Assembly: GCA_965247705.1 (NCBI GenBank)
Contig: CBDFHV010000076.1
Location: 93,954-157,953 of the forward strand
From: CBDFHV01 sp965247705
GTDB taxonomy: Bacteria > Pseudomonadota > Alphaproteobacteria > Rhodospirillales > CAMCUA01
Length of the DNA stretch: 64,000 bases
Direction: 5' to 3'
In this document: one piece after another, positions 17,265-25,706 of the stretch
How positions within the stretch are numbered: position 1 is the first letter of the stretch
Layout of the letters: every line of letters begins with the position of its first letter
Position numbers and translations under genes: made by a program
The notes under the pieces: model-generated
Databases searched by the model: none
Told to the model about the DNA's origin: nothing
Seen by the model: the letters and a program-made list of their open reading frames with translations, nothing else

Positions 17265-17774
17265 GTGGCTGCTCATGTCGAGCGGCTGCTCAGCGTTTGC
17301 GAACGCCTGTTCTGGGTGATCGCCAACACCTGCCTCCTCCTGATGCTGACGGCCAACATTCTGCAAGTTGCGCGGCGGGCCATTTTCGACAAAGGCATTC
17401 CCCTTGTTTTTCCGTGGACCGTCTTCCTGTTCGTCTGGATGTGTTTTTTCGGCTGGTTCGTCATCTACCGCCACGCGTCCGACATTACGGTCGACTTTCT
17501 CATGGACCGGCTGGGCGAACGGGCCCACAAGATTGCCCGCTACTTCGTTAACCTGGTGATCATCGCCCTGATGCTGGTCCTGTTGGTCCACGGTCCGCAG
17601 GTCTTGAGCCAGCAGTTTGGTGACGTCATCGAGTTAGTGGAGTTGGAGCGCTGGGTACAGACCCTGCCCCTGTTCCTTTCCAGCGCGTTGATCCTCGTCC
17701 AAGCGGCCATGGACATCTGGCTCGCCCGCCAGGGCATTCCCCCGCGGCGCTCCAGCGCCCCAACCCACTTCTGA
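17265..17774 (+). CDS. dctQ: TRAP transporter small permease DctQ
   Basis: 169-residue membrane protein with four hydrophobic segments, the size and layout of DctQ. The segment PWTVFLFVWMCFFGWFVIYR is typical of the family. The start is GTG at 17265: AGGAGG lies 8 bases upstream and no better ATG exists in frame. It works with DctM and the binding protein encoded just upstream. It is separated from dctP by the duplicated dctP tail and from dctM by about 23 bases. Confidence 0.88.
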   Translation: MAAHVERLLSVCERLFWVIANTCLLLMLTANILQVARRAIFDKGIPLVFPWTVFLFVWMCFFGWFVIYRHASDITVDFLMDRLGERAHKIARYFVNLVIIALMLVLLVHGPQVLSQQFGDVIELVELERWVQTLPLFLSSALILVQAAMDIWLARQGIPPRRSSAPTHF

Positions 17775-17797
17775 GCGGCAAAGAGGAGACACGGTTC

Positions 17798-19087
17798 TTG
17801 GGTTGGGTCCTCTTCATCGGCTTCATGGTCCTCATCCTGTTGCGAGTGCCCATAACCATGGCCATGGGCACGGCGGTGCTGGCCGCCGTCATCACCGCCG
17901 GGTTCGGCGATCAGCTCTACATCATGCCGCGCATGGTCGCCGACGGGGTGGAGAACCCGTCGCTGCTGGCCGTGCCTTTCTTCATCATGGCCGGCAACCT
18001 GATGAACGCGGTCGGCATGACCGACAAGATCTTCAACTTCGCCAGCGCCCTGGTCGGGCATTTCCGGGCCGGACTGGCCCAGGTCAATGTTCTCGCCTCG
18101 ATGATCTTCGCCGGCGTTTCCGGCTCGGCCGTCGCCGACATGGCGGGTCTGGGCACGGTCGAAGTGAAGGCCATGCGCGAGCGCGGCTATCCGGTCGAGT
18201 TCGCGGGCGCCTTGACGATCGCGACGGCCTGCATCGGCCCCATCATCCCGCCCTCCATCGCCCTGGTGATCTATGGCTACCTGGCCAATACCTCCATCGG
18301 GCGACTGTTCCTGGGCGGCGTGGTTCCGGGGTTTCTCATCGGTCTGTCGCTGATGATCTACAACCGCATCGTTTCGACCCACTACAACTTCCCGCGAGAG
18401 CCGAAGGCGAGCTTGCGGGAGGTCCTCAGCCATGCCATCGACGGCGTCGCCGCCTTGATAGCGCCGGGGATCATCCTCGGCGCCATCGTCACCGGCTACA
18501 CCACGGCGACCGAGGCCGGGGTGCTGGCCTGCGCCTACTCCCTGCTGCTCGGCGTTGTCTATCGGACGCTGACGTTCGCCAAGCTATGGGACGCCACCAC
18601 CCGCACCCTCAAGGTGACCGCGGTGATCATGATGATCATCGGTTTTTCGCATGTCATGGGCTGGCTGCTGGCGATCGAGCAACTGCCCCAGGCGATGGCG
18701 GAGGCGGTCCTGCTGACGACGGAAAACCGCTACGTCTTCCTGGGCCTGCTGATCGTCTTCCTGCTGGCCATCGGCTGCGTGATCGAAGGCGTGCCGGCCA
18801 AAATCATCCTCATCCCGATCCTGCTGCCCATCATCGACCAGTTCGGCATCGATCGGGTCCACTTCGGCCTGATCATCGTCTTCGCCTTGCTGCTGGGCCT
18901 GGCCACGCCGCCCATGGGGGTCGGCGTCTACATCATGGTGGGGATCACCGGGAAGTCCTTCGAGGAACTGACCCTGGCGGTGCTGCCGTTCCTCATCCCG
19001 CTGTCCATCGTCCTGCTTCTGATCACCTACGTCCCGCAGCTGACCCTGTGGCTACCCAACCTGATCATGGGGCCGCAGCTCTACTAG
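17798..19087 (+). CDS. dctM: TRAP transporter large permease DctM
   Basis: 429-residue, roughly twelve-helix permease of the DctM family. Diagnostic stretches are FFIMAGNLMNAVGMTDKIF, FAGVSGSAVADMAGLGTVE, GPIIPPSIALVIYG and GLATPPMGVGVYIM. It forms the ion-coupled translocation channel. The start is taken as TTG 17798, with AGGAGA about 10 bases upstream; translation begins directly at the first membrane helix. It is the last gene of the TRAP operon and is followed by a paired palindromic element at 19145-19212 that may act as its 3' end structure. Confidence 0.9.
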   Translation: MGWVLFIGFMVLILLRVPITMAMGTAVLAAVITAGFGDQLYIMPRMVADGVENPSLLAVPFFIMAGNLMNAVGMTDKIFNFASALVGHFRAGLAQVNVLASMIFAGVSGSAVADMAGLGTVEVKAMRERGYPVEFAGALTIATACIGPIIPPSIALVIYGYLANTSIGRLFLGGVVPGFLIGLSLMIYNRIVSTHYNFPREPKASLREVLSHAIDGVAALIAPGIILGAIVTGYTTATEAGVLACAYSLLLGVVYRTLTFAKLWDATTRTLKVTAVIMMIIGFSHVMGWLLAIEQLPQAMAEAVLLTTENRYVFLGLLIVFLLAIGCVIEGVPAKIILIPILLPIIDQFGIDRVHFGLIIVFALLLGLATPPMGVGVYIMVGITGKSFEELTLAVLPFLIPLSIVLLLITYVPQLTLWLPNLIMGPQLY

Positions 19088-19144
19088 ACCGGCGCGTCCG
19101 AGAACGCGCTATCCGGGCTTCCGCCAATCGTCGGCATCCAAAAC

Positions 19145-19212
19145 GGGCCGGTCTGAGACCGGCCCCTACGTCCTTGATATATCTTGCGTAGGGGCGGGTC
19201 TCAGACCCGCCC
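19145..19212. repeat. Paired palindromic (REP/BIME-like) element, copy 1
   Basis: Two 21-base perfect palindromes: GGGCCGGTCTGAGACCGGCC plus C at 19145-19165, and GGGCGGGTCTCAGACCCGCC plus C at 19192-19212. They flank a spacer bounded by CCTACG and CGTAGG, so the whole element is also an inverted repeat. It lies after the dctM stop and before the convergent small membrane-protein gene. Related elements are at 35834-35900 and 57360-57426. It may act as a bidirectional terminator or an mRNA-stabilising structure. Confidence 0.88.
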
Positions 19213-19231
19213 GTGTCCCACACCGTGGGCT

Positions 19232-19414
19232 TCAGCCGTCCCGGCCTTTGAGCAACGGCACCAGGAACACCAGGCAGGCGAGGAAGAACAGGACCCCGCC
19301 GACCAGTGACAAGACGTCACCGTCGCGAAGTGCCGCGGCGACATAGAACACGGCACAACCCACGAACAGTCCCCAGCCCCAAAGATGGAACCGCCGCTTC
19401 CGGTCTTCGCTCAT
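19232..19414 (-). CDS. Small two-helix membrane protein
   Basis: 60-residue protein with a basic N-terminus (MSEDRKRRFHLWGW) and two hydrophobic helices, about residues 13-28 and 34-54, ending KGRDG. I recognise no family. It lies 15 bases after the DUF1445 hydro-lyase-like gene on the same strand and is probably co-transcribed with it. A purine-rich AGAGAG lies just upstream of the ATG. The composition is that of a genuine short membrane protein, not a shadow frame. Function unknown. Confidence 0.6.
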   Translation of the reverse strand: MSEDRKRRFHLWGWGLFVGCAVFYVAAALRDGDVLSLVGGVLFFLACLVFLVPLLKGRDG

Positions 19415-19429
19415 GGCTCTCTGGACTCG

Positions 19430-20269
19430 CTACGACGCCCCGTTGGTGGGATCGATCACCGCCAGGTCGGAGACGAACATGTGGCCGGGCTTGTGGGTAA
19501 TCATCTCCGGGATGCGGATGGCCTGGGCCACGGCCTGGGCGGTGATGCCGCAGGCCCAGAAGGCGGGCACCTCGTCGGAGCCGATCGGGTTGGGTTTGCC
19601 CCAGTCGATGCGGTCCATATCCTCGATGCCGATGGCCGACGGGTCGCCCACGTGCACCGGCGCCCCATGGGAGCGGGGAAAGCGGCTGGTGATCTCGATG
19701 ACCTTGACCAGCAGGTGCTTCGGGATCGGCCGCATGCTGACCACCTGAGGACCATGAAATATTCCCGCCGGCCGGCATTGGAGGGCGGAGACGTACTGGG
19801 ACGGCCAGGCGTCCTCGCGGGTCAGGTGGGGCAGGGGGATCTTGGCCTCCAGCATCACCTGATCGACCGACAGGTTGCAGCCGGTGAGGAAGGCCACGTG
19901 GTCGTCCCGCCACAGGTGGCTGATGTCGGCCAAGTCCTCCACCGCCTCTCCGTCCCGGTAGACCCGGTAGGCCGGCACGTCGGTGCGCAGGTCGGCCCCC
20001 GGCGCGGTCAGTTTGGGTTCCGGGTCGCCCGGGTCGGTAACCTCGATCAGGGGCAGCGGTTTGGGGTTGCGGTGGCAGAAGCGCATGAAGTCGAAGGCAT
20101 ATCGTTCTGGCAGTATGGCGATGTTGGCCTGCTCGTGGCCCAATGCGAGGCGCTTGCTGGTGCCGTCCCAACGCCCCTCGCGCACCGCCCGGCGGACGGC
20201 GGCCGGCGGCATCCGCTCAAGATCGGCCCGGGTGAGGGGTGCCGAAAGGGGCGTGGCGGCCGGCGTCAT
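19430..20269 (-). CDS. Putative hydro-lyase, DUF1445/UPF0317 (D-glutamate cyclase-like)
   Basis: 279-residue member of the DUF1445 family. Conserved blocks are AVREGRWDGTSKRLALGHEQANI, PEPKLTAPGADLRTDVPAYRVY, FLTGCNLSVDQ, ALQCRPAGIFHGPQVVSMRPI and VPAFWACGITAQAV (each conserved only in part across the family). Members are annotated as putative hydro-lyases and are related to the D-glutamate cyclase that converts D-glutamate to 5-oxo-D-proline. In this region, with HyuAB/oxoprolinase-like genes, a role in D-amino-acid or oxoproline metabolism is plausible but inferred. It lies 22 bases after the M20 peptidase gene and is likely in the same operon. Confidence 0.82.
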   Translation of the reverse strand: MTPAATPLSAPLTRADLERMPPAAVRRAVREGRWDGTSKRLALGHEQANIAILPERYAFDFMRFCHRNPKPLPLIEVTDPGDPEPKLTAPGADLRTDVPAYRVYRDGEAVEDLADISHLWRDDHVAFLTGCNLSVDQVMLEAKIPLPHLTREDAWPSQYVSALQCRPAGIFHGPQVVSMRPIPKHLLVKVIEITSRFPRSHGAPVHVGDPSAIGIEDMDRIDWGKPNPIGSDEVPAFWACGITAQAVAQAIRIPEMITHKPGHMFVSDLAVIDPTNGAS

Positions 20270-20291
20270 GGCGTGCCTCCCCCGGCGCCCG

Positions 20292-21539
20292 TCAGGCGCA
20301 CAGTTCCAGCGCCGTGTGGGCGACGGCGCGGGCGGTGACCATCAATTCCGTCACTTCCACCCGCTCGTCGGGGGCCGGCCACTCGGGGTAGACCTTGATG
20401 TCGCCGGGCCCGTACTGGAGCGAAGGGATTCCAGCCTCCGCCAGCACGTTGCCGTCGCCGTAGTTGCCGATCCGCTCGACGCTGCCGATCCGTGGCGGTT
20501 TGCCGGAGGCCAGTTCCTGCCCCTCGGCCAGGGCACGAACCAGTGGATGGTCGTGGGCGATTTCCATGGGGGCCATGTGATAGGGGTCGTCGGGGCCGTT
20601 GGCGGGGATGGTCATGGTGTAGTCCAGGTTCGGCATGTCGTTGATGCCGTCGAGCACCCGCTGCACGTCCTCGCGCACCGTCTCCAGGCTCATGCCGGGG
20701 ATCAGTCGCACCTGGAACATCAGCGCGCATTCCCGCCCGTAGTGATCCTTGTGGATGGTGTCGTAGCGGATCATCGGGAAGTCCTTGAGTTCCGGATGGG
20801 GCGTGTAGGTGAGCCAGTTGTTGGGTAGCTTGTTGGTCAGGCTGGGCCCGAAGCGGCGGATCAGTTCCGCCTGCTGCTCGATGGCGTTGGTGTAGGTGGC
20901 CCGCGCCTCGGGAGTGAAGCGGAAAAAAAGGCCCGGCGTGGTGGTGGCGATCTTCACCCGCACAGAACCCGTACAAACCGTGCCGATGGTGTTGGCCGCA
21001 TGCTCGATGTTGATGCAGTAGTCGGCCCGCACGCCGTGGCGCAGCGCGGTGCGGGTCCCGGTGCCGCCCAGTTTGTGGGCCGCCACGGGACAGACGACGA
21101 TGTCGCCCTTGAGCTTGGCGCCCGATTCGACGATGCCGGCGACGCCGGCGATGGCGGCGGCCAGGCCCCCCTTGTCGTCCTGGGCGCCCAGGCCCCACAG
21201 CCAGCCGTCCTCCAGCCGCCCTTCGTAGGGATCCACCGTCCAGCCCGACATCATGACGTTGGTGTCGATGTGGCCGTTGATCATCAGGCTCTTGCCGCCG
21301 CCGGTGCCCTTCAGGGTGGCGATGGGCTGGCGGGTGACCTTGCCGTCTTCCCAGGGGTGCGCCACGTCCATCATCTGGACCTCGAGGCCCAGGTCCCGCA
21401 GGTAATCGCCCATGAAGTCGGCCACCTCGTGCTCCTGGAACATGAAGCTGGGGATGCGGATCATGCGCCGCGCCAGGTCCACCAGGCGCTCCTCGGAGAC
21501 GGTTTCGAAGACGGTGCGGGACTGTTCGGACTGGGACAT
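20292..21539 (-). CDS. M20-family peptidase/deacylase with altered active site
   Basis: 415-residue ArgE/DapE/carboxypeptidase G2-fold protein. By eye, the first metal motifs are present: NGHIDTN (H90, D92) and GLGAQDDKGG (D121). The strand that normally carries the catalytic DEE reads PVAAHKLGGTGT, without glutamate (AHK at 154-156), and the usual C-terminal histidine after YGPGD is not evident. A changed metal site or substrate is likely. I start at ATG 21539, which has GGGAAG 7 bases upstream; an in-frame GTG at 21554 is the alternative. It is the first gene of a minus-strand run with the DUF1445 protein and a small membrane protein. Confidence 0.8.
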   Translation of the reverse strand: MSQSEQSRTVFETVSEERLVDLARRMIRIPSFMFQEHEVADFMGDYLRDLGLEVQMMDVAHPWEDGKVTRQPIATLKGTGGGKSLMINGHIDTNVMMSGWTVDPYEGRLEDGWLWGLGAQDDKGGLAAAIAGVAGIVESGAKLKGDIVVCPVAAHKLGGTGTRTALRHGVRADYCINIEHAANTIGTVCTGSVRVKIATTTPGLFFRFTPEARATYTNAIEQQAELIRRFGPSLTNKLPNNWLTYTPHPELKDFPMIRYDTIHKDHYGRECALMFQVRLIPGMSLETVREDVQRVLDGINDMPNLDYTMTIPANGPDDPYHMAPMEIAHDHPLVRALAEGQELASGKPPRIGSVERIGNYGDGNVLAEAGIPSLQYGPGDIKVYPEWPAPDERVEVTELMVTARAVAHTALELCA

Positions 21540-21700
21540 TTCAGGGCTTCCCACCTATTCCAAGTTGCTCTGAAGTCGCGCCGGGACCGGGGCGCGGCGC
21601 ATCTTAACGGAGGTCGAATGGGGAAGACAGAGGCGCATAATCGAGATGCTACCTCGATGGCGCGAATCCGATCTCGGTTCTATCAATCACAAGAAAGAAA

Positions 21701-21805
21701 ACCACAGAGGCACAGAGGCACAGAGATAGAAAAATTAATATTAATAAAATAAAGGATGTATAATTATTTTAACTAAACTTCTCTGTGTCTCTGTGTCTCT
21801 GTGGT
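21701..21805. repeat. CACAGAG-type inverted repeat with AT-rich loop
   Basis: Left arm ACCACAGAGGCACAGAGGCA and six more bases (21701-21726); right arm (21780-21805) is its near-complement ending CTCTGTGTCTCTGTGGT. The 53-base loop is very AT-rich (AATTAATATTAATAAAATAA), in strong contrast to the G+C-rich surroundings. It sits between the M20 gene start and the dipeptidase-like gene end. Same family as the nested copy at 8677-8947. Confidence 0.85.
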
Positions 21806-21821
21806 ATTCTGAAAAACTCCG

Positions 21822-22817
21822 TCACGCCCCCCACACATCCTTGAGCAGGCGCATCCAGTTTTCGCCCAGGATCTTGCGGATGCGGGCCTCGGACCAGCCG
21901 CGGGCTTCCATGGTCGCCGTCAGATTGGGGAATTCGCCGATGGTACGGATGCCCTTGGGTTTCATGACCTTGGCGTGCAGGAATTCGGTGGTGAAGCGGG
22001 CATAGCCCTTGTCCCGCTGGGCGTGCTCCTGGAAGGCGCTGGGCCGGGCGTGATCCTGGGTGAAGTCGGTGCCGATGGCGACGTGGTCTTCGCCCATCAC
22101 GTCGATGCTGTAGTCCACCGCGTCGATCACGTCCTCGACCGTGGAGTCGTTGCCCCGAGGCAGGAACGGGGCGAACAGGCTGATGCCCATCAGGCCGCCC
22201 CTCTCGGCGATGGCGCGCATGGCCTCGTCAGTCTTGTTGCGCGGGCTGTCGTGCATTCCGGCCGGCAGCGCATGGGAGGCGCAGACCGGCTTCGGCGAGG
22301 CGGCGATGGCATCGAGGGTGCTCTGGGCGCCGACGTGGCTCAGATCGCAGACGATGCCAACCCGGGCCATTTCGTCCACAACTTCGCGGCCGAAGCCGGT
22401 CAGCCCGGAGTCCTTGGCCTCCCAGCAGCCGGCGCCGGAATAGTTCTGGGTGTTGTAGGTGAGCTGCATGACCCCCACCCCCAGATCCTTGAATATCCCC
22501 AGATACCCCAACTGGTCCTCGATGCCGGAGGTGTTTTGCCAGCCGAGGATGATGCCGGTCTTGTCCTCCCTTTTGGCTCGCACGATGTCCTCGGTGGTGT
22601 TGACCTTGAGCAGGATGTCGGCGTGCTCCTCGAACCAATGCCGCCACTGAATGATGTTGCCGATGGTGTCGTGAAAATTCTCCCAGGTGCAGCAGGTGAT
22701 GTTGACCGCGGTGACGCCGCCTTTCCGCATGTCCTCGAAGACGGCGCGGCTCCAGTTGGAGATCATCAGGCCGTCGATGACGAGGGCGTCCCGGTGCAGG
22801 GTCGAGGGTTCGTTCAT
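21822..22817 (-). CDS. Membrane dipeptidase (M19)-like hydrolase
   Basis: 331-residue TIM-barrel protein of the renal dipeptidase family. Recognisable parts are VCDLSHVGAQST (H161), PVCASHALP (H182), VAIGTDFTQD (late barrel Asp) and the C-terminal ILGENWMRLLKDVWG. The N-terminal HxD metal motif is replaced by LMI in VIDGLMISNW, and the bridging glutamate region reads GWQNTSG. It is therefore a divergent subfamily whose activity may not be dipeptide hydrolysis. No signal peptide, so cytoplasmic. It is last in a probable operon tauD, hyuB, dehydrogenase, dipeptidase-like. Confidence 0.8.
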   Translation of the reverse strand: MNEPSTLHRDALVIDGLMISNWSRAVFEDMRKGGVTAVNITCCTWENFHDTIGNIIQWRHWFEEHADILLKVNTTEDIVRAKREDKTGIILGWQNTSGIEDQLGYLGIFKDLGVGVMQLTYNTQNYSGAGCWEAKDSGLTGFGREVVDEMARVGIVCDLSHVGAQSTLDAIAASPKPVCASHALPAGMHDSPRNKTDEAMRAIAERGGLMGISLFAPFLPRGNDSTVEDVIDAVDYSIDVMGEDHVAIGTDFTQDHARPSAFQEHAQRDKGYARFTTEFLHAKVMKPKGIRTIGEFPNLTATMEARGWSEARIRKILGENWMRLLKDVWGA

Positions 22818-22838
22818 GGGAAGCCTCCCCGTATGGGT

Positions 22839-23882
22839 TCAGTAGCCGCGTTCGACGTTGGCCTGGGTGGGCAGGGGCTTGCCGGCCAGGTCGGCGCGCA
22901 GGTTGTCGAACAGCAGGTCCAGGGTCAGCGGCGAATACTGCTCTCGATCGATACAGGACGTGTGCGGGGTCATGATCAGGTTCGGCGTCGTCCACAGGGG
23001 CGACTCGGGCGGCACCGGCTCCGGATCGAAGCCGTCGAGCACCGCCCCCGACAGGCGGCCGCTGGCCAGATACTCGGCCAGGGTCTTGTAGTCGAACGTT
23101 TGGGTTGGCGCCGTGGTCACGAAGCCCGCCCCTTGTTTCATCATGGCGAAGGCGTCGCGGTCGAACAGGCCCACCGTTTCGGGGGTGTAGGGCAGGGTGA
23201 CCAGCACGAAGTCCGCCCGCGGCAGCACCTGGTCCATCCGGTCCGGCGTGACCACCTCGTCGCACAGTGGGTGCGCCGCGCCAGAGCGGCGGACTCCAAG
23301 GACCCGCAGGCCCAGCTCCTTGGCCCGTCGGGCGCCGGCGCCACCCAGGTGGCCGACGCCGACGACGGCGAGGGTCTTGCCGTCGATGCCGGTCTCGATC
23401 TCCGGCGCCCAGCGCATTTGCTCCTTGCAGGTGGCGAAGAAGGGGATGCGGCAATTGAGCATGAGCAGGGCGGTGGCGATGAACTCGCCGGCCTTCGTGG
23501 CGTGGATGCCGCTGTTGTGGACCAGGACCGCGTCATCCTTAAGCCACTTGCCGGGCGGCAGCAGCTTGTGGAAGGCGGCCGAGGTGACCATGGCCCAGCG
23601 CAGCTTGGGGCCGGTGATCGGCGCCTGCTCCAAAAGCTGCTGGGTGGTGGCGACGACCACCTCCGCGTCGCCCATACCGGCGTCGTACTCGTCGCGGTTC
23701 TCGCCGAAGGTGACGTCCAGCCGCTCGGCCACGTCCGGGTGGCGCCGGCAGGTGTCGTCGTACTGCTGTCGGGTGATGGCGAAGGCCGGGTTGGTCTTGC
23801 GCACGGAGTAACCCGGCGGCGCCTTCTCCGGTGTGGGCGGGTTCTGGATGTGCAGGCGAATGCGGCGGTTGGGGTCCGTCAT
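22839..23882 (-). CDS. D-2-hydroxyacid dehydrogenase-like protein
   Basis: 347 residues. The Rossmann motif VVGVGHLGGAG, the acidic element LDGFDPEPVPPESPLW and the histidine in MTPHTSC match the D-isomer-specific 2-hydroxyacid dehydrogenase family. The strand that normally holds the catalytic arginine (INxARG) reads FVTTAPTQTFDY, so the arginine appears replaced by proline. It may bind cofactor but have altered or lost activity. It is in the same operon as the upstream orphan HyuB and the downstream dipeptidase-like gene (22-base gap). Start ATG 23880-23882. Confidence 0.8.
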   Translation of the reverse strand: MTDPNRRIRLHIQNPPTPEKAPPGYSVRKTNPAFAITRQQYDDTCRRHPDVAERLDVTFGENRDEYDAGMGDAEVVVATTQQLLEQAPITGPKLRWAMVTSAAFHKLLPPGKWLKDDAVLVHNSGIHATKAGEFIATALLMLNCRIPFFATCKEQMRWAPEIETGIDGKTLAVVGVGHLGGAGARRAKELGLRVLGVRRSGAAHPLCDEVVTPDRMDQVLPRADFVLVTLPYTPETVGLFDRDAFAMMKQGAGFVTTAPTQTFDYKTLAEYLASGRLSGAVLDGFDPEPVPPESPLWTTPNLIMTPHTSCIDREQYSPLTLDLLFDNLRADLAGKPLPTQANVERGY

Positions 23883-23974
23883 GGTTCTGGTCCGCGGCTA
23901 TGGAAGGCGCCGGCCCGGGCGGGTCGGCAAGACGTTCGAAACCCTAGGCGGTCGGTGAGGACCAGACAAGCGAT

Positions 23975-25702
23975 TCAGGCGGGACGGCGGCGAAGCGTCT
24001 CCGTGGCCTCGCGATCCACGGTCAAAGTGGTCGAGTCGATGGCGACGCCGTAGGCCGTGCGGGCGTGCTCGATGGAAATCTTCTCCTGGCGCACGTCTTC
24101 CAGTACCGCCGCCGGGTCCCGCGCCAATGGCTCGCCGAAGCCGCCGCCGCCTGCCATTTGCACCCGGATCACCTGATCGCGACCGAAGGGGCGCACGAAC
24201 TTGGACGGCAGCGCCGTCTCCCCACGGCCGGGATTGAGCGCCAGGCGCGGCTTGGCGCTGGCCTGGCCGCCGAACAGGCCCCAGGGCGGGAAATGCTGGC
24301 GGTCGGAGCGCACGTTCAACATGGCGTCGGTCAGCAGCCGGTACTGGCGGACCAGGCCCAGCGCCCCCCGATAGCGCCCCGGCCCGCCGCTGTCGGGCAG
24401 GAAGCCGTAGGCTTCCACCCGCACCGGAAATTCGGATTCCAGGACTTCCACCGGCACGTTGGCGGCATTGGCCAGGCAGTAGGGGCCGCCGTCCTGGCCG
24501 TCCCGGTCCGGCCCGCCGCCATGGCCGGTGATCACGTGGGTCTCGACGCACAGGAAGGCTTCGCCGCTGTCCCGCTGGCCGGCCATGGCCAGGCAATAGT
24601 CAGAGCCGCCGATGCAGGCCGGTACCCGGCCCTTGAACAGGAGGGCCAGGGCGCCGAGGACCACCGAGCGCACCCGGTAGCCCATTTGTCCCCGGGAGCC
24701 TACCGGCGCCGGAAAGGTGGTGTTGACGAAGGTGGCGGGCGGCGCGGTGATGGCGATGGGACGGTAGAACCCGGCGTTGGTGGGGATGGCGGGGTCGAGG
24801 ACCGTGCGGATGGCGGCGAAGGTGCAGGACTGGGTCCATTCGAAATTGGCGTTGATGGAGCCGGTGGTCTGGCGGTCGGTGCCGGCATAGTCCACCGCGA
24901 CGGTGTCGCCACGGACCACGACCTTGACCTGGATTTTCACCGGCTCGCTGGGCAGGCCGCGGTCGTCGTTCCACTCGGTGAATTCGGCCTCGCCGTCGGG
25001 GAGCGCGGCGATGGAGGCCCGGGTCAGCCGTTCGGCGTAGTCGATCACGTCGCCCATCGCCCGGCGCACCGTCTCGGCGCCATAATCCGCCAGCACCCGC
25101 GCCAACTGTTGTTCGGCCGCCGCGACCGCCGCCACCTGGGCCCGGATGTCGCCCATAACCTGATCCGACACCCGCACGTTGGCGGCGATCAGGCGAAACA
25201 GCATGTCGTCGGGCTGGCCCCGGCGGTACAGCCGGCTCGGCGGGATGCGCAGACCCTCCTGGAATATCTCGGTGCTGTCGGTGGCCTGACCGCCCGGCGC
25301 CCGGCCCCCCATGTCCGAGTGATGGACCACGGTGCAGAGGAAGGCGATGCGCCGGCCGTCGGCGTCGTAGGCGGGCTTGAACAGGAACAGGTCGTTCAGG
25401 TGCTGGGCGCCGGAATAGGGGTCGTTGCTGACCAGGATGTCGCCGGGGGCCAGATCGTCGGCGAACCGGTCCAGGCAGCCGCGGAGTGCCGGCATCATCG
25501 ACCCCAGGTGGCCGGGCAGGGCGACCCCCTGAGCCACCAGGTCGCCGTCGGCGTCACAGATGCAGGCGGAGAAGTCGAGGCTGCTCTTGACGATGACGGA
25601 TCGTGACGTGCGGATGATGGTGACGATCATCACCTCCGCCACGCTCACCAGGGCCTTGTAGATCAGCTCCCGCCGGATGGGGTCGAGGGCGGGCGCCGTC
25701 AT
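23975..25702 (-). CDS. hyuB: HyuB (hydantoinase B/oxoprolinase family), without adjacent hyuA
   Basis: 575 residues, full family length. Motifs include DFSACICDADGDLVAQG, GDILVSNDPYSGAQHLND, VVHHSDMGGRAPG, STEIFQEGLRIPP, DYAGTDRQTTGSINANF and MAGGGGFGEPLARDP. Normally it pairs with a HyuA ATP-binding subunit, but none lies beside it; the nearest are at 11828 and 31762. It begins 4 bases after the tauD stop, so tauD and hyuB were co-transcribed. It may share a HyuA encoded elsewhere or belong to an ATP-independent branch. Substrate unknown. Confidence 0.9.
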   Translation of the reverse strand: MTAPALDPIRRELIYKALVSVAEVMIVTIIRTSRSVIVKSSLDFSACICDADGDLVAQGVALPGHLGSMMPALRGCLDRFADDLAPGDILVSNDPYSGAQHLNDLFLFKPAYDADGRRIAFLCTVVHHSDMGGRAPGGQATDSTEIFQEGLRIPPSRLYRRGQPDDMLFRLIAANVRVSDQVMGDIRAQVAAVAAAEQQLARVLADYGAETVRRAMGDVIDYAERLTRASIAALPDGEAEFTEWNDDRGLPSEPVKIQVKVVVRGDTVAVDYAGTDRQTTGSINANFEWTQSCTFAAIRTVLDPAIPTNAGFYRPIAITAPPATFVNTTFPAPVGSRGQMGYRVRSVVLGALALLFKGRVPACIGGSDYCLAMAGQRDSGEAFLCVETHVITGHGGGPDRDGQDGGPYCLANAANVPVEVLESEFPVRVEAYGFLPDSGGPGRYRGALGLVRQYRLLTDAMLNVRSDRQHFPPWGLFGGQASAKPRLALNPGRGETALPSKFVRPFGRDQVIRVQMAGGGGFGEPLARDPAAVLEDVRQEKISIEHARTAYGVAIDSTTLTVDREATETLRRRPA

Positions 25703-25706
25703 CCGA

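Noticed and set aside
21975..24053. A 692-residue plus-strand frame opposite the dipeptidase and dehydrogenase genes
   Set aside because: It has shadow-frame composition, and the minus strand shows complete enzyme families.
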